From JBEKOF01 sp049513975 (lineage in GTDB: Bacteria; Verrucomicrobiota; Verrucomicrobiia; Limisphaerales; Palsa-1400), in assembly GCA_049513975.1 (NCBI GenBank), contig JBEKVM010000160.1:1-11326 (forward strand): 11,326 bases of DNA. Reading direction: 5' to 3'. A program made the position numbers and the translations under genes. Shown in pieces: positions 1-6,655 of this stretch (its first letter is position 1; every line of letters begins with the position of its first letter). The notes beneath the pieces were generated by a model, which did not search any database, was not told the DNA's origin, and saw only the letters and a program-made list of their open reading frames with translations.

Positions 1-228
1 CTTCATCCGTTCCCGGTGCGGTATCGTGTCGAAATACTTCGACAAGTCCGCGTCTATGATTTCCACGTAGCCCCGTTGCACGGCTTGTTGGATTTCCGCA
101 ATGGCTTGGTGCGCCCGGCGTTGGGGCCGAAAACCGTAGGAGCGCGCATGGAAGTCCGCCTCCAGTATCGGCATCAGCACCAAATAGACCGCCGTTTGCA
201 CCACCCTGTCCTTGACCGTCGGTAGGCT
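1..228 (-). pseudogene. Group II intron-type reverse transcriptase/maturase, truncated fragment
   Basis: On the minus strand this stretch reads without stops as LPTVKDRVVQTAVYLVL, then SYGFRPQRRAHQAI and IIDADLSKYFDTIPH. This is the finger/palm region of LtrA-like group II intron reverse transcriptases. The DADLSKYFD segment carries the first catalytic aspartate; the YADD box would lie beyond the left edge of the window. Recognisable homology begins abruptly at the LPTVKDR codons near 225. Upstream the frame reads a non-RT-like SSGAATSS stretch and meets a stop at 286-288. The only possible start in between is a GTG at 256-258, and there is no ATG. The N-terminal RT domains are therefore missing, which suggests a decayed mobile intron remnant. 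The group II assignment is secure at motif level; the intron class cannot be set from about 75 residues. Confidence 0.8.
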
Positions 229-237
229 GGACGTTGC

Positions 238-257
238 TGCGCCCGAGGACGGGCGCA
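238..257. repeat. Perfect 8-bp stem hairpin next to the RT fragment boundary
   Basis: TGCGCCCG, loop AGGA, then CGGGCGCA. The hairpin begins about ten bases beyond the point where reverse transcriptase homology ends, so it may mark the junction of the truncating event. No T-run follows on either strand, so a classical intrinsic terminator is unlikely. Confidence 0.5.
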
Positions 258-393
258 CTCCCGAGGCACACCGCTTCGAAGAAGCCTATTGCCTACTTAA
301 AACGTCGAGGAACTATTTTAGGCAGGAAGACGGTGGTTTTGGGCGGAACGATAAAGACCTTGAACCGGATGGGCGGAGGATTGAAGATGGTGG

Positions 394-546
394 CGGCAAT
401 GGGTCAGTCATGGGTAGTCCGGGAAAAGGCAAGGCGGCCACTCCGCTGCCCGCCGTCGGGCATTGGCAGAGGAATCAACGTGGCACTACCGTCGTGCGGC
501 GGGCAGGGGACTGCCCGCCCTACCACCCAGGACTGAAGCATTGCCG
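394..546. mobile_element. Degraded MITE/REP-like inverted-repeat element (diverged relative of 6469-6614)
   Basis: The ends are imperfect inverted repeats: CGGCAATGGGTCAGTCATGG on the left against the reverse complement of the right end, CGGCAATGCTTCAGTCCTGG. The interior has the same plan as the clean copy at 6469-6614: a left hairpin GGCGGCCA/TGCCCGCC with one mismatch around loop ctccgc, and a right hairpin GGCGGGCA/TGCCCGCC at 498-519 around loop ggggac. Shared words include cactccgctgcccgccgtcg and ggcgggcaggggactgcccg. I could not find a matching target duplication beside the ends (gatggtgg against gctgaagc), which fits an older, eroded insertion. It fills most of the spacer before the gene at 606; the rest of 258-605 shows nothing else recognisable. 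Confidence 0.65.
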
Positions 547-605
547 GCTGAAGCCATGTGGGAAGAGAATCATAATATGCGGTTAGGCGGGACGGAATTC
601 AAAGA

Positions 606-2708
606 GTGTGCAAGCACTCCCGTCCGGTGATGGACGAATCGGACAACCGGCGGCAAACGCTACTGGTTTGCGCGGGGCTGGCGCTGGCAGTGGCGGCGGC
701 CTACTGGCCGCTCTGGCAGTGCGGCTTTGTTGATTTCGACGACTACGACTATGTTGTCAAGAATGACGCGATCCAACACGGGCTGAACTGGGGAGCCATC
801 GCCTGGGCCTTCACGACCACCCACGCCAGCAACTGGCATCCGCTGACCTGGATTTCACACATCCTGGATTTTCAATTGTACGGATTAAGGCCGGCCGGGC
901 ATCATGCCACCAGCCTGCTCTTGCACGCGGCGAATTCGATTCTTCTTTTTTTGCTGCTGAAACGGATGACGCGGCGGATGTGGGCGAGCGCGATGGCGGC
1001 GGCGCTGTTCGCGCTGCACCCGATGCATGTGGAATCGGTGGCCTGGATTTCGGAGCGGAAGGATGTGTTGAGCACGTTTTTTTGGATGCTGTCGGTTTGG
1101 GCTTATGTCCGCTACGCGGAAGGCGGCAAGATGGAGAATGGGAAATGGAAGCGGTTTTATGCGCTGGCGCTGGCGTTTTTCGCGATGGGGTTGATGTGCA
1201 AGCCGATGGTGGTGACGCTGCCGTTTATTTTGCTTCTGCTTGACTATTGGCCGCTGGCACGGTGGCGGCCCGCGCCAGCGCGGGCCTGGGCGGAGAAGGT
1301 TCCGTTTTTTGTTTTGGCAGCGGCATCGGGCGTGATCACCGTGGTGGCGCAACGGCAGGCCCGCTCGGTGCTCTCGCTGGAGCACGTGCCTCTGGGGGCG
1401 CGCCTGGAGAATCTTCCGATCGGCTACGCGCGCTATGTGGGAAAATTGTTTTGGCCCGACCCGTTGGCGGCGGTGTATCCGTATGTGTTTTCGTGGCCGG
1501 CCTGGGAAGTGGCCGGGGCGGGCATTTTTTTGGCGGTGGTGACGGTGTGGGTGATGCGGCGCGCGCATGCGCAGCCCTATCTGGCCGTGGGCTGGCTGTG
1601 GTTTTTGATTGGCCTGGCGCCCGTGAACGGGTTGGTGCAGGTTGGGGTGCAATCCATCGCCGACCGCTACACCTACGTTCCGAGCATCGGCCTGTTCATC
1701 CTGGCGGTGTGGCTGGCTGGCGAATGGGGGGGAAAACGGGGGCGGCAGGCGGCGGCCGTTGTTGGGACGGCGGCGCTGGCGGGGTGTTTATATTTGACGC
1801 AGCGGCAGGCGGGCTTTTGGAGCGACACCCGGACCCTGTTTACCCACACCATCGAAAACACGAGCGACAACTATTTTGCCTGCATCACGTTTGGCGACTA
1901 TCTGGCGGAGAACGGGCGGAGGGCGGAGGCGATAGAATACCTGGACAAAGCGGCGAGGTTTGCGCCGGGGTTCGCGTGGGCGCAGAACGACCTGGGGCGG
2001 GTGCTGCTCGACGCGGGGCGGGTGGACGAGGCGCTGCCCCATTTGCAGCAAGCGGCGGCGCTGAGGCCGGAGGAGTGGGAAGGCCATTACAATTTGGGCA
2101 AGGCCCTGCTGGCCAAGGGCCGGGTGGCGGAGGCGCTGGACCAATTTGAAACCCAGGTCAAGCTGCGGCCCGAAGACGCCATAGCGCAGTTGAACTTTGG
2201 CGCTGTTTTGCTGGACAACAATCTGCCGGACGACGCGATTCCGCATTTGGAAAAGGCGGCCGGGATCAGGCCCGCCGATGCGGAGGCCCATTACAAGCTG
2301 GGGAACGCGTATTTCCAGAAGGGCCGGGTGGCGGAGGCGGTTGGCCAGTATGAAAGAACGCTGCAAATCCGCCCGGAGCACGCGCTGGCGTGCAATAATC
2401 TGGCGTGGATATTGGGGAGCAGCCCGGCGGCGGGAGTCCGCAACGGGCCCAGAGCGGTGGAGCTGGCGGCGCGCGCCGACCGGCTGCTGGGCGGGAAAAA
2501 TCCTGTGGCGGCCGGCACGCTGGCGGTGGCGTACGCGGAGGCGGGAAGATTTTCCGAGGCGGTGGCGGCGGCGGCGCGCGCGCGGGAGCTGGCGGAGGCG
2601 CAGAAGAACTCCGCCTTGGTCCAGTCGCTGGAGCAGCGGCTGAGCCTGTTTCGGGCGGGAATGCCGTTTCGGGACACGGCGCCTGTTGCTCCGGGCGAAG
2701 GCAAATGA
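606..2708 (+). CDS. TMTC-like integral membrane O-mannosyltransferase-type protein with C-terminal TPR repeats
   Basis: A 700-residue protein with two parts. Residues about 17-400 are strongly hydrophobic with many predicted membrane helices, for example 19-36, 101-118, 128-138, 183-212, 231-248, 302-317 and 356-371. Near the N-terminus the FDDYDYV motif (43-49) supplies the acidic pair typical of PMT/GT-C glycosyltransferases. HPMHVESVAWISERKD (138-153) is a hallmark of the TMTC group and its bacterial homologues. Residues about 421-600 contain five TPR units of about 34 residues, followed by a divergent helical tail with NNLAWILGSSP and a final GMPFRD. Eukaryotic TMTC proteins transfer mannose to protein; by analogy this one may use a polyprenyl-phosphate sugar on the outer face of the inner membrane, with the TPRs engaging acceptors. 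That role is inferred. The frame opens at GTG 606, but ATG 630 (residue 9) is an equally likely start; neither has a clear Shine-Dalgarno. A CATAAT-like -10 occurs near 571 without a convincing -35. Confidence 0.85.
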   Translation: MCKHSRPVMDESDNRRQTLLVCAGLALAVAAAYWPLWQCGFVDFDDYDYVVKNDAIQHGLNWGAIAWAFTTTHASNWHPLTWISHILDFQLYGLRPAGHHATSLLLHAANSILLFLLLKRMTRRMWASAMAAALFALHPMHVESVAWISERKDVLSTFFWMLSVWAYVRYAEGGKMENGKWKRFYALALAFFAMGLMCKPMVVTLPFILLLLDYWPLARWRPAPARAWAEKVPFFVLAAASGVITVVAQRQARSVLSLEHVPLGARLENLPIGYARYVGKLFWPDPLAAVYPYVFSWPAWEVAGAGIFLAVVTVWVMRRAHAQPYLAVGWLWFLIGLAPVNGLVQVGVQSIADRYTYVPSIGLFILAVWLAGEWGGKRGRQAAAVVGTAALAGCLYLTQRQAGFWSDTRTLFTHTIENTSDNYFACITFGDYLAENGRRAEAIEYLDKAARFAPGFAWAQNDLGRVLLDAGRVDEALPHLQQAAALRPEEWEGHYNLGKALLAKGRVAEALDQFETQVKLRPEDAIAQLNFGAVLLDNNLPDDAIPHLEKAAGIRPADAEAHYKLGNAYFQKGRVAEAVGQYERTLQIRPEHALACNNLAWILGSSPAAGVRNGPRAVELAARADRLLGGKNPVAAGTLAVAYAEAGRFSEAVAAAARARELAEAQKNSALVQSLEQRLSLFRAGMPFRDTAPVAPGEGK

Positions 2709-2725
2709 GGATGGGTTTGGGGAGA

Positions 2726-2759
2726 AATCAATGTCACACTGCCGTCGTGCGGCGGGCAG
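2726..2759. repeat. Solo fragment of the MITE/REP-like family
   Basis: This segment reads closely like bases 474-507 of the degraded element: aatcaatgtcacactgccg against aatcaacgtggcactaccg, then gtcgtgcggcgggcag in both. The terminal repeats and the second hairpin arm are absent. It lies 18 bp after the stop of the TPR-membrane gene and looks like a residual half-element. Confidence 0.5.
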
Positions 2760-2761
2760 CG

Positions 2762-2852
2762 AATCCTCTCCCCTCCCATCGGATGGGAGGGGAGAGAAAA
2801 CAGAGGGCGGACACGGATGGTTCTACGGAGGTTTGTCGAGCAGGGGCTGGTT
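2762..2852. repeat. Long hairpin repeat unit, copy A
   Basis: A perfect 14-bp stem, CTCTCCCCTCCCAT (2766-2779) with ATGGGAGGGGAGAG (2783-2796), closes on a 3-base loop. It is followed by a conserved flank containing ggcggacacgg, acggaggt and tgtcgagca. The unit recurs at 2902-2992 with a 140-bp offset. A hairpin this strong just downstream of a gene could stop transcription or protect the 3' end, but there is no T-run. Copies of this type are best read as dispersed genomic palindromes. Confidence 0.7.
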
Positions 2853-2901
2853 CGCGGGATTAGGATTAAAAGCAGGGGAGGATGAACCCTCACCTCACCC
2901 T

Positions 2902-2992
2902 AACCCTCTCCCCTCCCATCGGATGGGAGCGGAGAGGGAACAGGAGGCGGACACGAGTTGTGCCACGGAGGTCTGTCGAGCAACGGCAGGTT
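2902..2992. repeat. Long hairpin repeat unit, copy B
   Basis: The second copy of the unit has a 16-bp stem, CCCTCTCCCCTCCCAT (2904-2919) with 2923-2938, carrying one C:C mismatch (2912/2930). The same flank follows: ggcggacacga, cacggaggt, ctgtcgagca. The unit is preceded by cctcaccctaaccctctccc, a sequence style common in dispersed bacterial spacer repeats. Substitutions between copies are scattered, which suggests independent drift after duplication or two separate insertions. Confidence 0.7.
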
Positions 2993-3078
2993 GATGGGGA
3001 CGACGGCCCGCCCCACCCATGAGTTGCGCCATGCGATCCCGCTTCCTGAGCCAGCGGCGGGCAAATGTGGATAAGATT

Positions 3079-3107
3079 TCACATAAACGCCATACGGTTG
3101 TCACATA
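3079..3107. promoter_or_regulatory. Paired TCACATA direct repeats upstream of the GT-PHP gene
   Basis: TCACATA occurs at 3079-3085 and again at 3101-3107, a 22-bp spacing or about two helical turns, ending 19 bp before the GTG start at 3127. Same-face direct repeats can be activator or repressor sites. The motif is short, so chance is a real alternative. I see no good -35/-10 pair in the spacer. Confidence 0.2.
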
Positions 3108-3126
3108 GCCGTGGGAAACTGGCGGC

Positions 3127-5100
3127 GTGAAAAAAGTCCTGATCCTGACGGCCGGGTTCGGCGACGGGCATAATACGGCGGCGCGCAACGTGGCGGAGGC
3201 GCTGGAATTCATGTCGGACGATGTCAAGGTGGAGGTGCTGGATGTGTTCCAGAGCAGCCTGGGCATTGTCAATGATATTTTAAGGAAGACTTACCTGGGG
3301 CTGGCCCGCTACGCGCCCGGGGTGTGGAACGGCCTCTACGCGGTGCTGGACAACAGCAAATCGCTGGAACAGAAGCTGCTGGCCTTTGGCAAATTGAAGA
3401 GCGCCCTGGCCGAGATCCTGGAGACGGCGCAGCCGGATTGCGTGATCTCGACTTATCCGGTCTATGGGCATGTGATCCAGGAGATTTATCGGGATCATTC
3501 GGAACGGCCGTTCCGCTTCATTACGGTGGTGACGGATTCGATCTCGGTGAATTCGTCGTGGTATCGGGCGCCGAGCGACTGGTTCTGCGTGCCCAACGAG
3601 GCGACGGCGGAGGTGCTGCGGCAGCACGGGGTGGCGGAGGAGAAGATCAAGGCGTTTGGTTTCCCGGTCAGCCCGGTTTTCGCGGAGATGAAGGCGGGGG
3701 AGTTGCCCGGCCCGCAATGCGTTCCGCCCTTTAAGATATTATACATCATCAATACGGGGAAGAAGAAGTGCGGCAAAGCCATTGACCGCCTGCTGGAGAT
3801 TCCCAACACGCACCTGACCATCACGGTGGGGCGCGACGCGGAGTTGAAGGAGAAATTGTCGCGGCGGGCCAAGGAATATGGCGGCCGGGTGCAAATCTTC
3901 GGATGGACCAATCAAATGCCGCAGTTGATGCTGACGCATCACCTGGTCATCACCAAGGCGGGGGGAGCGACGGTGCAGGAAGCCATCGCGGGGCGCTGTC
4001 CCATGATTTTGAACCAGGTGCTGCCCGGACAGGAGGAGGGCAACGCGCGGCTGGTGGAGGAAGCGGGGGTGGGGGTGGTGGCGGAAAAGAACCGGGAAGC
4101 GGCGGAATGGGTGGCCAAGGCGTTTGCGGGGGAGGGGCGGGTGTGGCGGCGCTGGCGGGAGAATCTGGCGAAAATTGCCCGGCCGGACGCGTCCATCCGG
4201 GTGGCCGAACTGGCGCTGGGCCAATGCGAACTGGAAGGGCCGGGGGGCAAGCGGCTCAAACTGTTTGAGGCGCCGCCGGAACCGGCGGTGGTCGTGCCGG
4301 CGGCTTCCGGCGGGACGGTGGAAGGGCGGATGTTGCTGTGCGATTTCCACATTCACACCAATTACTCCGACGGGAAATTGACGGTGCCGGAGGTGGTGGA
4401 TTTTTACGGGCGGCGCGGTTTTGATTGCATCTGCATCACCGATCATCTGGCGGACCCGCGGCGTCTGATCGGCAAACTGAGCCGGCTGGCCAGCTTCACG
4501 GTTGGGCCGGAGCAACTGGACGAGTATTTTGAGGTGCTGGACCGGGAAAAGACGCGGGCCTGGCGCAAGTACCGGATGCTGGTGATGGCGGGAATAGAAT
4601 TCAACAAGGACGGCTACAGGAAGAAAACGTCGGCGCATTTGCTGGGGCTGGATCTGAAAGCGCCGATCAACCCGGCGCTGGATTTGCCGGAAACCATCGC
4701 GGAAATCCATGCGCAGAACGGGCTGGCGGTGGCGTCGCATCCGCACCTGATGAAGAGCGAGTGGGGAAAGAACACGCTGTATCTCTGGGAAAACCAGGAG
4801 GTGTTCGCCCCGTTGATAGACGCGTGGGAAATCGCCAATCGCAACAATATTTTCACGCCGGTGGGGTTGAAGCGGCTGGCGTTTCTGGCCAACAGCGATT
4901 TTCACAAGCCCAAGCACATTTATTCCTGGAAGACCCTGCTGCGCTGCCGGAAGGACCCGGAAGCGATCAAGGCCTGCATCCGCAAAAACGAGCAGGTGGC
5001 CATCACGCTGTATCGCGACGGGGAGGCGCCGGGGGAAATGCAGAAGGCAGAAGGCAAAATGCAGAAGGAAGAGTTCCGGCCGGCGGTTTTGTCGGCTTGA
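3127..5100 (+). CDS. UgtP/MGDG synthase-like glycosyltransferase fused to a PHP phosphoesterase domain
   Basis: A 657-residue two-domain protein. Residues 1-365 form a GT28/GT-B glycosyltransferase: N-terminal ILTAGFGDGHNTAAR (6-20), matching the acceptor-side motif of MGDG synthases and processive diacylglycerol glucosyltransferases, and C-terminal TKAGGATVQEAIAGR (276-290) plus LPGQEEGNARLVEEAGVG (299-316), the UDP-sugar binding signature. A linker (about 366-402) leads to a PHP domain (403-632) with a full metal-ligand set: DFHIHTNYSDG (406-416), ITDH (437-440), GIEF (489-492), HLLGL (504-508), ASHPH (536-540) and NSDFH (589-593). This pattern resembles TrpH-type PHP phosphoesterases. The GT half should glycosylate a membrane lipid on the cytoplasmic face; the PHP substrate is unknown. 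The start is GTG at 3127, directly on the KKVLIL beta strand, with only a weak ggcgg upstream. The tail EMQKAEGKMQKEE is encoded by a 21-bp direct repeat and is probably dispensable. The gene converges with the next one across 26 bp. Confidence 0.9.
   Translation: MKKVLILTAGFGDGHNTAARNVAEALEFMSDDVKVEVLDVFQSSLGIVNDILRKTYLGLARYAPGVWNGLYAVLDNSKSLEQKLLAFGKLKSALAEILETAQPDCVISTYPVYGHVIQEIYRDHSERPFRFITVVTDSISVNSSWYRAPSDWFCVPNEATAEVLRQHGVAEEKIKAFGFPVSPVFAEMKAGELPGPQCVPPFKILYIINTGKKKCGKAIDRLLEIPNTHLTITVGRDAELKEKLSRRAKEYGGRVQIFGWTNQMPQLMLTHHLVITKAGGATVQEAIAGRCPMILNQVLPGQEEGNARLVEEAGVGVVAEKNREAAEWVAKAFAGEGRVWRRWRENLAKIARPDASIRVAELALGQCELEGPGGKRLKLFEAPPEPAVVVPAASGGTVEGRMLLCDFHIHTNYSDGKLTVPEVVDFYGRRGFDCICITDHLADPRRLIGKLSRLASFTVGPEQLDEYFEVLDREKTRAWRKYRMLVMAGIEFNKDGYRKKTSAHLLGLDLKAPINPALDLPETIAEIHAQNGLAVASHPHLMKSEWGKNTLYLWENQEVFAPLIDAWEIANRNNIFTPVGLKRLAFLANSDFHKPKHIYSWKTLLRCRKDPEAIKACIRKNEQVAITLYRDGEAPGEMQKAEGKMQKEEFRPAVLSA
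5036..5068 (+). repeat. 21-bp-period direct repeat inside the 3' end of the GT-PHP gene
   Basis: AAATGCAGAAGG occurs at 5036-5047 and 5057-5068, with another cagaaggc between. A period of 21 bp is seven codons, so the repeat stays in frame and encodes MQKAEGK then MQKEEFR. This low-complexity purine-rich text lies after the last PHP motif. It suggests the original stop was lost or moved by expansion or insertion of spacer-type sequence. Confidence 0.5.
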
Positions 5101-5126
5101 TTGGCTCACCCGCCCATTTGCATGTC

Positions 5127-6440
5127 TCAGTTCATGGGATTGGGGGAGAGGTCAAGATTAACGCCCTCCTTGGTGCTGCGGGCGTAAATGTGGCCGTTGC
5201 TGAGGGCGACGGAATTCCAGCACTTGCCGTTGAGGACGTGAGCGCGGGCCAATTCGGTGTAAGCGTCCGGGGCCGCCTTGACCAGGACGAGGTCGCCCAC
5301 GTCACTCAAGACCAGGAGGTTGCCGTCCACCAGGTTGACGCCGCCGGGGCCAAAACCGGGCTTGGACCATTTCACCTCGCCGGTGGCGAGGTCAAGGCAT
5401 TTGAGCGGGGCGGTGGCGAACTTGGCCTGGCCGAAGATTCCGTAAAGACAGCCGTTAAAGGCGACCGGAGTTGACCAATGGCTGCTGAGGTCGTTGTTGC
5501 CCGGCAGCCGCCAAATCTCCGTGGCCACAAAGGCGCCGCCGGCCCGGGTTATTTTGCAGGCGCCGGAGCCGATGCCATAGGACACGGAGCAATAAACAAT
5601 GTCGCCGGAGACCACCGGCGAACAGCCCGCCGCGCCCGAAAAGCGGAAGGGGTAACGCCACAGAACCGCCCCCGTCTTGGGGGCCACGGACACCAGGCCT
5701 TTTTGCGTGAAGAAAATCACCTGGCGCTCGCCAAGAATCGTGGCAGCGACCGGGGTGGACTGGGTCATTTGGTCGTCCTCACCCTTCCAGACGAGGTGGC
5801 CGTCCTTTTTGTCAAAGGCCAGGAGCGATTGGCCCGGCCCGCCGCCCGCCACGAAGACCAAATCGCCGTCGAGCAATGGAGAAGCGCCGCTTTCCCAATG
5901 AACGTTTCGTCCCGCGTGCTCTTTCATCAGATCGCAAGACCAAACCTCCTTGCCGTCGGCGGCATTGAGGCATTTGAGCATCAAACGCGAGGAAAAGGCA
6001 TACACTTTGCCGCCGTCGTAGGCCGGGGTGGAACGCGCCCCGTCGCCGCCGTCATTTCCCTTGGCTCCGGAATCCCCGCCGCCGTCGTATTTGGAGCTGC
6101 CGACGCCCATCGGCGCGGCCCAAAGCTCCTGGCCGGTTTTGGCGTCCAGCGCCAGGCAGGTCTCCTGATCGCCTCCGTCAAAATCGCGGGTGACGAGAGT
6201 GTAAACTTGGCCGCCGCCGAGAGTGAAGGAACTGAAGCCGTTTTTGAGGGGGATTTTCCAAACTTGGCGGAGGCCGGTTGGCGGCCATTGGGTGGGAATT
6301 TTTTCAGGGCTGGTGGCGTCGTGGTTCGGGCCGCGGAATTGCGGCCAGTCGGCGCCCAGCAACGGGAGACACACGGCGCCAGCACATAGTATCGGAATAA
6401 TTGGGTATTTCATTTTGATAGGCATAATTTGGCATAGCAT
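5127..6440 (-). CDS. Exported PQQ-like beta-propeller repeat protein (BamB-like fold)
   Basis: A 437-residue reading with an N-terminal signal peptide: MKYPIIPILCAGAVCLPLLGA, probably cut before DWPQFRGP. Blade-type repeats carrying the D-x-x-[TD]-G-x-x-x-W motif are visible at ALDAKTGQELW (97-107), CLNAADGKEVW (157-167), AFDKKDGHLVW (208-218), SVAPKTGAVLW (251-261) and CLDLATGEVKW (348-358), giving a propeller of roughly six to eight blades. The DWPQFRGP opening is typical of secreted planctomycete and verrucomicrobial PQQ-like proteins. These mostly lack proven dehydrogenase activity, so a structural or ligand-binding role in the periplasm is safest. A glycine/aspartate-rich loop (113-137) interrupts blade two. 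Possible ATG starts are 6440, 6425 and 6413; the last gives the tidiest signal peptide. GAGGG abuts the 6440 ATG too closely to serve it and lies 15 nt from the 6425 ATG. The MITE at 6469-6614 is 28 bp upstream and may carry or disrupt its promoter. Confidence 0.85.
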   Translation of the reverse strand: MLCQIMPIKMKYPIIPILCAGAVCLPLLGADWPQFRGPNHDATSPEKIPTQWPPTGLRQVWKIPLKNGFSSFTLGGGQVYTLVTRDFDGGDQETCLALDAKTGQELWAAPMGVGSSKYDGGGDSGAKGNDGGDGARSTPAYDGGKVYAFSSRLMLKCLNAADGKEVWSCDLMKEHAGRNVHWESGASPLLDGDLVFVAGGGPGQSLLAFDKKDGHLVWKGEDDQMTQSTPVAATILGERQVIFFTQKGLVSVAPKTGAVLWRYPFRFSGAAGCSPVVSGDIVYCSVSYGIGSGACKITRAGGAFVATEIWRLPGNNDLSSHWSTPVAFNGCLYGIFGQAKFATAPLKCLDLATGEVKWSKPGFGPGGVNLVDGNLLVLSDVGDLVLVKAAPDAYTELARAHVLNGKCWNSVALSNGHIYARSTKEGVNLDLSPNPMN

Positions 6441-6460
6441 CCCTCAAAATTTGATTCTGT

Positions 6461-6468
6461 CAATATCC
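6461..6468. repeat. Left target-site duplication of the MITE
   Basis: CAATATCC directly abuts the left terminal inverted repeat and is repeated exactly at 6615-6622 on the other side of the element. Confidence 0.75.
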
Positions 6469-6614
6469 GTAATGCGTCAGTGACGGGTGGGGCGGGAAAG
6501 GCAGGGCGGGCACTCCGCTGCCCGCCGTCGGGCATTGGCCGAGGAGGCGACGCCGCACAACCGTCGCGGCGGGCAGGGGACTGCCCGCCCTACCCGCCGT
6601 CACTGACGCATTAC
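6469..6614. mobile_element. 146-bp MITE-like element with perfect 18-bp TIRs and 8-bp target duplication
   Basis: The ends are perfect inverted repeats, GTAATGCGTCAGTGACGG at 6469-6486 and its complement at 6597-6614. They are flanked by the identical octamer CAATATCC at 6461-6468 and 6615-6622, a textbook target duplication. Inside are two local REP-like hairpins sharing the stem GGCGGGCA/TGCCCGCC: 6505-6526 around loop ctccgc and 6568-6589 around loop ggggac. They are arranged as mirror images, so the whole element can also fold into one long stem. It is non-coding and would need a transposase supplied in trans. The exact repeats and duplication imply recent movement. It sits just upstream of the PQQ propeller gene. 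The transposase family cannot be named from this window. Confidence 0.8.
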
Positions 6615-6622
6615 CAATATCC
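6615..6622. repeat. Right target-site duplication of the MITE
   Basis: CAATATCC directly follows the right terminal inverted repeat and matches 6461-6468 base for base. Confidence 0.75.
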
Positions 6623-6655
6623 CAATGGGCGGCGTCTGAATGGGGCCGGGGTGAT

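Noticed and set aside
386..554. Target-site duplication for the degraded element at 394-546
   Set aside because: The flanking octamers gatggtgg and gctgaagc do not match; no alternative alignment of the ends gave a convincing direct repeat.
212..586. Plus-strand open frames in the left spacer
   Set aside because: They run through the inverted-repeat element and hairpins, have no protein-like features, and begin inside antisense RT sequence.
885..1652. 255-codon minus-strand open frame within the TPR-membrane gene
   Set aside because: His/Arg/Gln-rich composition typical of antisense shadow; the plus frame has strong family motifs.
2762..2992. CRISPR-like repeats
   Set aside because: Only two copies with diverged sequence and a long interval; no regular spacers and no cas genes.
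3066..3083. CRP-like dyad TGTGG-N8-TCACA upstream of the GT-PHP gene
   Set aside because: Spacer is two bases longer than the CRP consensus and the half-site has a mismatch; the TCACATA direct repeat reading fits better.
3739..5109. 456-codon minus-strand open frame opposite the GT-PHP gene
   Set aside because: Rich in Arg, His, Pro and Gln with no recognisable motif; it is the antisense shadow of a gene with clear domains on the plus strand.
5478..6389. 303-codon plus-strand open frame opposite the PQQ propeller gene
   Set aside because: No domain signature, whereas the minus strand has a signal peptide and repeated propeller motifs.
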